From: Kitasatospora papulosa
GTDB taxonomy: Bacteria; Actinomycetota; Actinomycetes; Streptomycetales; Streptomycetaceae
Direction of reading: 5' to 3'
NCBI RefSeq assembly: GCF_000717245.1
Contig: NZ_JNYQ01000014.1
Location: 62,001 to 126,000, forward strand
Length of the DNA: 64,000 nt
This document shows positions 15,945 through 23,286 of the stretch, in pieces. A program made the translations under genes and the position numbers. Position 1 is the first letter of the stretch. Every line of letters starts with the position of its first letter. The notes under the pieces were generated by a model. It saw only the letters and a program-made list of their open reading frames with translations. It was not told the DNA's origin and searched no databases.

Positions 15945-16045
15945 GCGTCCGGCCGGCCTCCGGCTGCGGGCGCCCCCTCGGTCCTCCCACGGTCCCTTCC
16001 ACGGTCCCGGCCGTGCACCGCCGTCGCGGTACGATCGGCATCGCC

Positions 16046-16882
16046 ATGGAAATGAATGCCTCCTACACCAGTCTCGTCGCGGTCGGCGACTCGTTCACCG
16101 AGGGCATGTCGGACCTGCTGCCCGACGGTTCCTACCGCGGCTGGGCCGACGTCCTCGCCTCCCGCCTCGCGGCCCGCACACCCGGATTCCGGTACGCCAA
16201 CCTCGCCGTCCGGGGCAAGCTCATCGGTCAGATCGTGGACGAGCAGGTCGCGGTCGCCGCGTCACTGCGGCCGGATGTGATCACACTCGTCGGCGGGCTC
16301 AACGACACCCTGCGGCCGAAGTGCGACATGGGCATGGTCCGCGGCCGGCTGGAGGAGGCGGTGGAGCGCCTCGCGCCGTCGTGCAAGACCTTGGTGCTGA
16401 TGCGCAGCCCCGGACGGAACGGTCCGGTGATGGAACGCTTCCGCCCCCGGATGGAGGAACTGTTCTCGCTCGTCGGCGATCTGGCCGACCGCCACGGCGC
16501 CGTGGTGGCCGATCTCTACGGCGCACCGTCGCTGGGCGATCCCCGCATGTGGGACGTCGACCGGCTCCACCTGACAGCCGAGGGGCACCGCAGGGTCGCC
16601 GAAGCGGTCTGGCAGGCGCTGGGGCTGCCGGCGGAGAGCGACTGGCGGATTCCGATGCCCGCGTCCGTGCCCGTCCGGTGGGCGCAGCGGCGGATCGATG
16701 ACGTCCGGTTCGCCCGGCAGCATCTGATGCCCTGGATCGGGCGGCGCCTGACCGGACGCTCGTCCGGCGACGGCCGGGCCGGCGCCCAGTTCGACGCGGG
16801 ACTCGGGAAGGCGTTCTGGATCACCCCCGAGGACGGGGCGGTTCCCGGCCCGGTGGCGGGCTGGCGCCGGGTCGACGGCTGA
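16046..16882 (+). CDS. SGNH/GDSL hydrolase
   Basis: A 278-aa esterase or lipase of the SGNH fold, apparently cytoplasmic because no signal peptide is seen. Block I is VAVGDSFTEGMSD with the nucleophile serine, the block II Gly is in NLAVRGKL, block III is VGGLNDTLRP, and block V supplies DVDRLHLTAEGH with the catalytic Asp and His. The start at ATG 16046 follows the upstream terminator. The C-terminal 60 residues (WAQRRIDDVRFARQHL) are an extension typical of Streptomyces members. Confidence 0.92.
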   Translation: MEMNASYTSLVAVGDSFTEGMSDLLPDGSYRGWADVLASRLAARTPGFRYANLAVRGKLIGQIVDEQVAVAASLRPDVITLVGGLNDTLRPKCDMGMVRGRLEEAVERLAPSCKTLVLMRSPGRNGPVMERFRPRMEELFSLVGDLADRHGAVVADLYGAPSLGDPRMWDVDRLHLTAEGHRRVAEAVWQALGLPAESDWRIPMPASVPVRWAQRRIDDVRFARQHLMPWIGRRLTGRSSGDGRAGAQFDAGLGKAFWITPEDGAVPGPVAGWRRVDG

Positions 16883-16906
16883 CCGGCGCTCCTCACGGGG
16901 GGCCGC

Positions 16907-17245
16907 TCACAGCAGGCCCGTCACCGTCACGGTGATGCGGGCCGGTGCGGTCGTCTCCGGGAACATCCTTCTCAGGCATTCGGCGACGGCCGCGCGCGTC
17001 CCTCTGGCGACGTCGACGGCCCGTGCCTCGCCCAGCACCACGATGTGCACATCGACGTCCCACGTGCCTTCTCCTCCCCCGCCGCTCCGGCTCATCCGCA
17101 GCCCGGAGGCGCGCGTCGCGCCGGCCCGTCCCGTACCGGCCAGCGCGGAGCGCACCTGTTGCGCCACTCCCGGTTTGAGGAAGGCGACGCCCTCCACGCC
17201 CAGGACCGCCCGGGCCACCTCGTCGATGTGCGCCGTACCGTTCAC
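16907..17245 (-). CDS. Small Asp23/Gls24-like protein
   Basis: A 112-aa protein starting GTG at 17245 (VNGTAHIDEVARAV), overlapping the previous gene by 4 nt. The pattern, an N-terminal helix, VEGVAFLKPG, then a WDVDVHIVV strand, helix and ITVTVTGLL strand, matches the Asp23 envelope-stress fold. The longer open frame upstream is antisense-like sequence within the neighbouring gene. It is the last gene of the sigma operon and probably works with the other Asp23 proteins at the membrane. Confidence 0.75.
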   Translation of the reverse strand: MNGTAHIDEVARAVLGVEGVAFLKPGVAQQVRSALAGTGRAGATRASGLRMSRSGGGGEGTWDVDVHIVVLGEARAVDVARGTRAAVAECLRRMFPETTAPARITVTVTGLL

Positions 17246-17868
17246 CGGTCCGTCCCCTCCCCGGGTTCGTCCGCCGCGTCGAGCAGGTCGGTGATCCGGA
17301 TGTCGATGCCGTTCAGAACCATGCCCAGGGTGCCGTCGACCGCTGTCAGAACGCTGCGGCGGACCTGTTCCGCGAGGTCCTGCAAGGGTGCCGAGGCGGG
17401 CGCGTGGATCTCGAGTCGTACGTCGATCAGTGGTGCTTCCCGGCCGGGAAGGCGTTCGAGAGTGATCCTGCACGAGCCGGCGCGAACGCCCCGGACGGTC
17501 TCGGCTGCCGCGCGGACCGTCCTGGCCGCCGCCGATTCCATGATCCACAGGTCCTCGTCCGGTTCACCCAGGGGCAGCGGGCGTCCGGGCCGCAGTTCCA
17601 GGCGGACGACGTCCATGATCCTGTGGGTCAGTGCGCGGGCGTCGTAGGCCTCGGCCGTGGACGACTGCTCGCGCAGCCGGCGTACCGAGGTCTCCAGGAC
17701 CGCGAGTTCGTCGACCGCTCGGCGGCAGTGGAGGCAGCCCTCCAGGTGCGGGTCGTGCTTCTCCTGCTCCCGGAGGTCCCAGACCTCGGCCAGCGAACGG
17801 CCGCAGGGCAGCAGTTCGTCATCGCCGTCCGGCTGCGACGGGCGGGGAGGGTCGGTGCGGGCAGTCAT
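17242..17868 (-). CDS. Zinc-finger anti-sigma-like protein fused to Asp23 domain
   Basis: A 208-aa protein. The N-terminal part has Cys22 and H41-x3-C45-x2-C48 in HLEGCLHCRRAVDEL, the ZAS-type zinc motif of anti-sigma factors. Residues about 90-200 hold an Asp23-like domain (AAAETVRGVRAGSCRITLE, then LIDVRLEIHAPASAPLQDLAEQV, then DIRITDLLDA). It follows an ECF sigma gene with a 4-nt overlap, the usual position for an anti-sigma factor, but has no membrane segment. I infer that it links envelope Asp23 complexes to sigma activity. Confidence 0.82.
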   Translation of the reverse strand: MTARTDPPRPSQPDGDDELLPCGRSLAEVWDLREQEKHDPHLEGCLHCRRAVDELAVLETSVRRLREQSSTAEAYDARALTHRIMDVVRLELRPGRPLPLGEPDEDLWIMESAAARTVRAAAETVRGVRAGSCRITLERLPGREAPLIDVRLEIHAPASAPLQDLAEQVRRSVLTAVDGTLGMVLNGIDIRITDLLDAADEPGEGTDR

Positions 17869-18455
17869 CGCCAGGCCCCCAGTTGTTGTGTGAGAGATCG
17901 TCGTGCGCGGAAGACCCGGGCGCGGACAGCCTCCTGGCTGATCCCGACGGCCTGCGCGATGAACTCGTAGGACTGACCGTCCAGTTCTCTGAGCACCCAG
18001 CAGGCACGCTGCTCGGCCGACAGCGCGGTCAGCGCCGTCTGGAGTTCGTCGACCGCGGCGTGCGACTCCGCGATCCGTGCCGGTGAGACGGTGTGCTCCG
18101 GGGCCGCCACCTGGTCTGCCGCGTCCAGGTGGTCGACGGGTCTGCGGGCCCGCAGCACGTTCAGGCAGCGGTTGGTCACGATGCGGTACACCCAGGTACG
18201 GAACGTCGACTGCCGCTGGAATTCGGGCAGCTTGCGCCAGGCGCTGATGAGGGCGTCCTGCACGGCGTCCTCCGCCTCCGGCACGTTGCCGAGCATACGG
18301 GCGGCCATGCGCACCAGCGTGGGCGCGTGGAGGCGCACGAGGACGGCGAAGGCCTCCTCGTCCCCCTCGGCCGCCCGCACGACCAGCAACGTGTCGTCGG
18401 TGTCGCTCCGGTCCTCACCGACCGCTGATGCGGCCTGTTCGGGGGCCAGCGGCAC
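17865..18455 (-). CDS. ECF RNA polymerase sigma factor
   Basis: A 196-aa group IV sigma factor. Region 2 runs from AFAVLVRLHAPTLVRMAARM through EDAVQDALISAWR and FRTWVYRIVTNRCLNVLR. Region 4 is AVDELQTALTALSAEQRAC through SYEFIAQAVGISQEAVRARVFRAR. I start at GTG 18455 because GAGAGGAG lies 6 nt before it; in-frame upstream starts have no such site. It is followed by, and overlaps, the zinc-finger/Asp23 gene and is divergent from an Asp23 operon, so it likely drives that operon. Confidence 0.93.
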   Translation of the reverse strand: MPLAPEQAASAVGEDRSDTDDTLLVVRAAEGDEEAFAVLVRLHAPTLVRMAARMLGNVPEAEDAVQDALISAWRKLPEFQRQSTFRTWVYRIVTNRCLNVLRARRPVDHLDAADQVAAPEHTVSPARIAESHAAVDELQTALTALSAEQRACWVLRELDGQSYEFIAQAVGISQEAVRARVFRARRSLTQQLGAWR

Positions 18456-18661
18456 GGGTGACTCCTCTCGTTCGCTCACATCGGGTTGGACACGCGGCCA
18501 CGCCCCCTGTGACGCGGCCCGACACGGCTTTGTCCGGCGCGCCCTGCTGGCGGCGGCCGTGGCACCCGTGGAAGAAGTTTCCGGGGCCGGCGTCACGGAT
18601 CGCGTCCGGGCGGTTCTACCTGGGTGAGATCAGTCCGCACAACGTACAAGGAGGACCTTCC

Positions 18662-19165
18662 ATGACCACGCAGACGGCCACGGTCGCCAAGAGCGCTTCC
18701 GTCCCGCAGAGCACGAAGGGCGAACAGGGCACGACGGCGCTCACGGGAGGAGCGACCGGCGCGCACGAGCCCGCCGCCACCCGGGGCCGGACGTCCATCG
18801 CGGACGTCGTGGTCGTGAAGATCGCCGGCAGCGCGGCCAGGGAGATCCCGGGCGTGCACGACATGGGCGGCGGGCTCTCGCGCACGCTCGGGGCCGTTCG
18901 GGACCGGGTGCCGGGAGGCCGCCCCAACGTGGGCCGAGGTGTCAAGGTCGAGGTCGGCGAACGGCAGACCGCCATCGACGTCGATCTGGTCGTGGAGTAC
19001 GGGGTGGCGATCGCGGACCTGGCCCGTGACGTCCGGGAGAACGTCATCGCGGCCGTGGAACGCGTCACCGGACTGGAGGTCGTCGAGGTGAACGTGACGG
19101 TGAACGACGTGCACCTGCCGGACGAGGACGGCGACGCCGCCTCGGCCGATTCCAGGGTGGAGTGA
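18662..19165 (+). CDS. Asp23/Gls24 family envelope stress protein
   Basis: A 167-aa protein. A polar, flexible N-terminus of about 45 residues precedes the Asp23 domain: SIADVVVVKIAGSAAREIPGV, DMGGGLSRTLG, then GVKVEVGERQTAIDVDLVVEYG and a helix ending VTGLEVVEVNVTVNDVHL. In Staphylococcus, Asp23 coats the cytoplasmic face of the membrane through AmaP. The ATG has a strong AAGGAGG site. It is the first gene of the rightward operon. Confidence 0.93.
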   Translation: MTTQTATVAKSASVPQSTKGEQGTTALTGGATGAHEPAATRGRTSIADVVVVKIAGSAAREIPGVHDMGGGLSRTLGAVRDRVPGGRPNVGRGVKVEVGERQTAIDVDLVVEYGVAIADLARDVRENVIAAVERVTGLEVVEVNVTVNDVHLPDEDGDAASADSRVE

Positions 19166-19212
19166 CCGGGAAGCCGGGACCGGGGACGGGGAGTGATCGG
19201 AGAGGTGGAGAG

Positions 19213-19398
19213 ATGAGCAGGCCGGTGGTCGGGATGGGGGCCGGTATGGCCCTGGCGTTCGCCGCGCACTTCGGAGGTTTCGGCGCGTTCCTCCTCGTCG
19301 CCGCCCTGGGAGCGGTGGGGGCCTTCGTCGGTCACCGGCTCGACGGTGGCGGCGTGCCCGACGCTCTCAGGGACGTGTTCGAGCGGAACCGCCGATGA
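19213..19398 (+). CDS. Small DUF2273-like membrane protein
   Basis: A 61-aa protein, essentially one or two hydrophobic helices (GMGAGMALAFAAHFGGFGAF, then LLVAALGAVGAFVGH), ending in a polar tail. Its place right after an Asp23 gene matches the small DUF2273-type proteins found in Asp23/AmaP operons. The ATG at 19213 has AGGTGGAG upstream; it overlaps the next gene by 4 nt. Confidence 0.78.
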   Translation: MSRPVVGMGAGMALAFAAHFGGFGAFLLVAALGAVGAFVGHRLDGGGVPDALRDVFERNRR

Positions 19399-20366
19399 TC
19401 ACACCGTCGCAGCGAGGTACCACCACAGTGTCGGAGAAGGCCGTCCGGAGGATCGCCGGGCGTGCCGCCGCGGAGGCCCTGCCCGGCAGGGCCGTCACGG
19501 CCACGGGCGTCACGGCGGCCGTCCGGGGGCAGCGGGCGGAGGTGTCGTTGGATCTCGCCCTGCCCTACCCCGCGTCCGTGGCCGACTCCGTGGGACTCGT
19601 CCAGGAGCACGTCGCCGCACGCACCCGGCAGCTGAGCGGGCTCGACGTCCCGCGGGCGGAGGTGAGCGTCCGTGCGCTGCGCGCGGACGCCCCCCTCCTG
19701 CGTGCGGGGCCGCCCGCAGGAGGGGATGCCCGGCCGGCCGCCCGCCGGTGGTGGTCGTCCCGGCGTCTTCCCGTAGCCGTCCTCACCGGTGCCGCTGCCC
19801 TGGTCTGCGGGACCCTCACCCTCGACGTGGCACGGGTGCGTCTGCTGGGCCTCCCGCCTGCCCGGTGGCGCGGCGGTGCCGTGGACTGGCTGTCCACGCA
19901 CGGGGCCGGTGACCTGCCCGTCGTCCTGGGCGGTGCGGGTGCCGCCCTGGCGGGCCTGGTGCTGGTCGTGCTGGCGGTCACACCCGGGCAGCGCCGCCTT
20001 CTGCCGCTCTCGCCGCCCGTGGACCAGCCGGTCTTCGCCCTCGACCGATCAGCGGTCTCCGCACTGGTCGAGGAGGCGGTGTCGGACGTCGCGGGCATCG
20101 GCCGTGCGAGAGTCCGGGTGGGGCGCCGGCGCGTCCTGGTCCGCGCCCGTCTGTCGTTCGGCGACCGGGAGGCCGCGCGCGTCGGCGTAGAGGCTGCGGC
20201 CCGCCTCGCCGTCGGCGGATGCGCGCTGCCCCGCGCCCCGCGTCTCCGCGTCAGGCTCCAGACCGACCAGGCCTGGCGGCAGTCACCGGCCGCGGACCCC
20301 GCACCGGTGCCGCAGCCGGCCGAGAAGGCGCCCGTGGCGCCCCCGACGCAAGGACGACAGACATGA
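19395..20366 (+). CDS. Asp23-like protein with DUF6286-type membrane region
   Basis: A 323-aa protein. The N-terminal 95 residues are an Asp23 domain (TVSEKAVRRIAGRAAAEALPG, then AEVSLDLALPYPASVADSV). Two membrane helices follow at about 133-155 and 178-200 (LPVAVLTGAAALVCGTLTL and LVVLGGAGAAL-like), and the rest is a basic soluble domain resembling DUF6286 (ALVEEAVSDVAGIGRARVRVG). The C-terminus is Pro-rich. Gene overlaps on both sides by 4 nt show tight coupling. Confidence 0.82.
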   Translation: MITPSQRGTTTVSEKAVRRIAGRAAAEALPGRAVTATGVTAAVRGQRAEVSLDLALPYPASVADSVGLVQEHVAARTRQLSGLDVPRAEVSVRALRADAPLLRAGPPAGGDARPAARRWWSSRRLPVAVLTGAAALVCGTLTLDVARVRLLGLPPARWRGGAVDWLSTHGAGDLPVVLGGAGAALAGLVLVVLAVTPGQRRLLPLSPPVDQPVFALDRSAVSALVEEAVSDVAGIGRARVRVGRRRVLVRARLSFGDREAARVGVEAAARLAVGGCALPRAPRLRVRLQTDQAWRQSPAADPAPVPQPAEKAPVAPPTQGRQT

Positions 20367-20950
20367 GAGGACCCTCACGACAGGCCGTCGACCGCGTCAC
20401 GCTGGGCGCCCTCGGCCTCGTACTCGTGCCGGCCGGCGCGCTGGTCGTGGGCACGGAGCCGTCCCTCGCCGGCCGGCTGCCCTCCTGGTGGCCCGACGGA
20501 TTGCCGGGCAGCGTGCTGGTGAGCCCGGAAGGACTCACGGATCTGCGCGGGGCGGCGTGGTGGGCCCCCTCGGTCATCGCGCTCGGCACGGTCCTGACGG
20601 CGTTGTCCGGGCTGTGGTTCATCAGCCTGTGCGGACGCGGTGTGCGGTCCGGCCGCGTACGGCTGCCCGGACCCGGCGGGGATCTCCGCCTCCGGGCCCT
20701 CCGCGACGTGCTGACCCGGCGGACGGTCTCCGTGGAGGGCGTGGAGCGGTGCCGGGTCCACCTCCGGGTGAAGGGCCGCCACCTGCACGTTCGTACGCGC
20801 GTGTGGATCCACCCGCACACCGCCCCCGCCACGGTCCAGGCCCCGCTGTCCGCCGTGCTCACCGAGGCCAGGGAGTCCCTGCTCCCCTACGCCGTGACCG
20901 GCGGGACGCGTATCAGCACCCTCGGCCACCGGCGCTCACGCACGCGCTAG
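20363..20950 (+). CDS. AmaP-like alkaline shock membrane anchor
   Basis: A 195-aa protein with two membrane helices (about 12-30, LGALGLVLVPAGALVVG, and about 70-90, VIALGTVLTALSGLWFISL) and a cytoplasmic C-terminal domain (VEGVERCRVHLRVKGRHLHV). This is the layout of AmaP, which anchors Asp23 to the membrane. The start at ATG 20363 overlaps the upstream stop. It closes the Asp23 operon. Confidence 0.82.
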   Translation: MRGPSRQAVDRVTLGALGLVLVPAGALVVGTEPSLAGRLPSWWPDGLPGSVLVSPEGLTDLRGAAWWAPSVIALGTVLTALSGLWFISLCGRGVRSGRVRLPGPGGDLRLRALRDVLTRRTVSVEGVERCRVHLRVKGRHLHVRTRVWIHPHTAPATVQAPLSAVLTEARESLLPYAVTGGTRISTLGHRRSRTR

Positions 20951-20951
20951 C

Positions 20952-20965
20952 GGGACGACGGTCCG
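20952..20965. promoter_or_regulatory. Candidate DosR/OsdR box upstream of zinc ADH
   Basis: GGGAC-GACG-GTCCG, a near-perfect GGGAC-N4-GTCCC palindrome, 194 nt upstream of the alcohol dehydrogenase at 21159 and just after the AmaP stop. See the other five copies in this block. Confidence 0.45.
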
Positions 20966-21158
20966 TGTCGGCGCACCGGGAGGGGATGTCCGTTGCCTCG
21001 CTTCCTCCCGTCGCAGGGGCGGCCCCTCCTGCACGCCGCCGCCCCGCTCGGCCGTCGGGAGGGGACGGAAAGGGTCCGGTACGGCGCCGACCGGCCCAAG
21101 CCCTCCGGCTCCCGCTCTGCGAGCCTGTTCGATGTGGACGGCAGAGAGGGAGCGGACC

Positions 21159-22229
21159 ATGAAGGCGATGGTTTTCCACGGCAAGGAACAGAAGTCCTGG
21201 CAGGACGTGCCTGATCCCGGCATTCAGGACCCGGCCGACGCGGTGATCCGCGTGGAGGCCGTCACCATCTGCGGAACGGATCTGCACATCCTCAACGGAG
21301 ACGTACCGGAGGTGGAACCCGGCACCGTCCTCGGACACGAGGCGGTGGGTGAAGTGGTCGAGACGGGCAGCGAGGTACGTGGCGTACGGCCGGGTGACCG
21401 GGTTCTGGTCTCCTGCATCACCGCGTGCGGGCGCTGCCGCTACTGCCGGGAGAACCGGTTCGGGCAGTGTCTCGGTGGTGGCGGCTGGATCCTGGGACAC
21501 CTGATCGACGGCACCCAGGCGGAGTACGTGCGGGTGCCCTTCGCCGACCTCTCCGTCCATCCGCTGCCCGGGGCGGTGCGCAGCGAGGACGCGGTTCTGC
21601 TGGCGGACATCTTCCCCACCGCCTACGAGGTGGGTGTGCTGAGCGGCCGTGTGAGGCCCGGGGACACCGTCGTGGTGGTGGGAGCGGGGCCGATCGGTCT
21701 CGCCACGATCGCCACGGCCCGTCTCTTCACCCCGGGAAGGATCATCGCGACGGACCTCGTGGCGTCGCGGCTGGACGCCGCACGCGCCGTGGGGGCGGAC
21801 GTGACCGTCGACGCCGGCGAGGCGCCCGAGCAGCTCGTCGAGGACCTCACCGACGGTCTCGGAGCGGACGTCGTGGTCGAGGCGGTCGGCGTCCCCCAGT
21901 CGTTCGAAGCGTGCACGCGGATGGTCCGGCCGGGCGGACACGTCGCCAACGTGGGCGTTCACGGCAGATCCGCGGAGCTGCACCTGGAAAGCCTGTGGTC
22001 CCGGGACCTGACGATCACCACCGGTCTGGTCGACACCTGTTCCACTCCGCTGCTCCTCGACATGATGGCGGCCGGGCGGCTGCCCGCGGCTCCCGCCCTG
22101 GTGACGCACCGGTTCCCGCACTCCCGCATGGAGGAGGCGTACGACGTGTTCTCGGCGGCCGCCGACACGGGTGCGCTGAAGGTGGTACTCGGTCCCCCCA
22201 CGCACGACGAGGTCGCACCGGCCGGCTAG
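21159..22229 (+). CDS. Zinc-dependent alcohol dehydrogenase
   Basis: A 356-aa medium-chain dehydrogenase. Catalytic zinc ligands lie in TICGTDLH and GHEAVGE; structural zinc cysteines are in CGRCRYCRENRFGQC. The NAD(P) Rossmann motif is VVGAGPIGLATIA. The GGGGWILGHLIDGTQAEYVRVP stretch is typical of the subgroup found near universal stress proteins in Streptomyces. ATG 21159 is preceded by GAGAGGGA. A paralogue lies at 33892. It probably serves fermentative or redox-balancing metabolism; the substrate is not shown by sequence. Confidence 0.93.
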   Translation: MKAMVFHGKEQKSWQDVPDPGIQDPADAVIRVEAVTICGTDLHILNGDVPEVEPGTVLGHEAVGEVVETGSEVRGVRPGDRVLVSCITACGRCRYCRENRFGQCLGGGGWILGHLIDGTQAEYVRVPFADLSVHPLPGAVRSEDAVLLADIFPTAYEVGVLSGRVRPGDTVVVVGAGPIGLATIATARLFTPGRIIATDLVASRLDAARAVGADVTVDAGEAPEQLVEDLTDGLGADVVVEAVGVPQSFEACTRMVRPGGHVANVGVHGRSAELHLESLWSRDLTITTGLVDTCSTPLLLDMMAAGRLPAAPALVTHRFPHSRMEEAYDVFSAAADTGALKVVLGPPTHDEVAPAG

Positions 22230-22353
22230 ACGCCTCGGCGCCGGGCACCCCGGCCGGGCCGGCGAGGTCGGCCCGGCCGTCGAGGCCTACGTCGACCCGG
22301 CCGTTACGGACGACGTCGCCCCCGCCGGTGAGGCCGACGCGCCCGCCGAGATC

Positions 22354-22379
22354 GAGGGCCGTGGGCCTGCCCGGCCCTC
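22354..22379. terminator. Weak hairpin between convergent genes
   Basis: GAGGGCCG and its complement form an 8-bp stem at the junction of the convergent ADH and response-regulator genes, overlapping the latter stop codon. The 22230-22353 stretch before it is GC-rich without a supported gene. Confidence 0.4.
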
Positions 22380-23073
22380 AGCCCTCCCTCTGCTCCTGAT
22401 CGTGCGCCTTCGTGGCGATGACGGCGGCCTGCACACGGCGCTCGACGCCGAGCTTGGAAAGCAGACGCGAGATGTGGTTCTTCACCGTCTTCTCCGAGAG
22501 GTAGAGCCTCTTGCTGATCTGCCTGTTGGTGAGGCCCTCGCCGATCAGGTCCAGGACCGCCTTCTCCCGGTCGGACAGGGCGGAGAGCCGCTCGTCCCCC
22601 TCGGAGCGCGTCGATGCCGGCACACGCAAGGACTCCATGAGCCGGGTGGTGGTGGCCGGGTCCAGCATGGACTGCCCGGTCGCCACGGTCCGGACGGCCG
22701 CGACCAGGTCGGTGCCCTTGACCTCTTTCAGCACGTAACCCGCCGCCCCGGCCATGATGGAGTCGAGCAGCGCGTCCTCGTCGTCGAACGACGTCAGCAT
22801 CAGGCACGCGAGGCCCGGCAGCCGGGAGCGCAGCTCCCTGCACACAGTGACGCCGTCCCCGTCGGGCAGCCGGACGTCGAGCACCGCGACATCCGGTCGC
22901 AGGGCGGGGCCCCGGGCCACCGCCTGGTGCGCGGTCGCCGCCTCGCCCACCACTTCCAGGTCCGGCTCCGCGTCCAGGAGGTCGCGCAAGCCGTAGCGCA
23001 CGACTTCGTGATCGTCCAGGACGAACACCCGGATGGGCCGCTCACCGGCTGTGCCGGCCGGCGCGTCAGTCAT
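22378..23073 (-). CDS. osdR: DosR/OsdR-like NarL-family response regulator
   Basis: A 231-aa response regulator. The receiver domain (about 14-130) has the acidic DDHE, phospho-acceptor Asp66 in VAVLDVRLP, and the LTSF and KEVKG segments. The LuxR-type HTH (about 165-222) reads LSDREKAVLDLIGEGLTNRQI, then SEKTVKNHISRLLSKLG, nearly identical to the DNA-binding helix of mycobacterial DosR. I start at ATG 23073 because AGGGG lies 7 nt upstream. It is divergent from a DosS-like kinase. The neighbouring genes match the DosR/OsdR regulon, so I call it osdR; orthology is inferred. Confidence 0.88.
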   Translation of the reverse strand: MTDAPAGTAGERPIRVFVLDDHEVVRYGLRDLLDAEPDLEVVGEAATAHQAVARGPALRPDVAVLDVRLPDGDGVTVCRELRSRLPGLACLMLTSFDDEDALLDSIMAGAAGYVLKEVKGTDLVAAVRTVATGQSMLDPATTTRLMESLRVPASTRSEGDERLSALSDREKAVLDLIGEGLTNRQISKRLYLSEKTVKNHISRLLSKLGVERRVQAAVIATKAHDQEQREG

Positions 23074-23286
23074 CGTCGTCCCCTGCATCCGCTGCCGGAC
23101 CCTCGTCGTCCGGTTGGCGCGACGAGTTCACGCCCAGTATCCCCCCGCAGTGCCCCCTTGGCTCGGATAGCGACCTTCCACCCTTCTGATCAGGCATTTC
23201 CAACCGCACAACATCGGCATGCGGCGCGCCACGGCGCGCCATACGGTGGGAGAGGAGCAGTCGCCGTCCCAGCGCGGGAGGGAACC

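Noticed and set aside
23095..23114. CCGGAC-N7-GTCCGG inverted repeat between the kinase and regulator
   Set aside because: The arms resemble the DosR-like box but the spacing is 7 rather than 4, so it was not counted with the candidates.
22402..23286. 295-codon N-terminal extension of the sensor kinase
   Set aside because: It is antisense to the response regulator gene; a TTG with a good ribosome binding site gives a normal DosS-type N-terminus.
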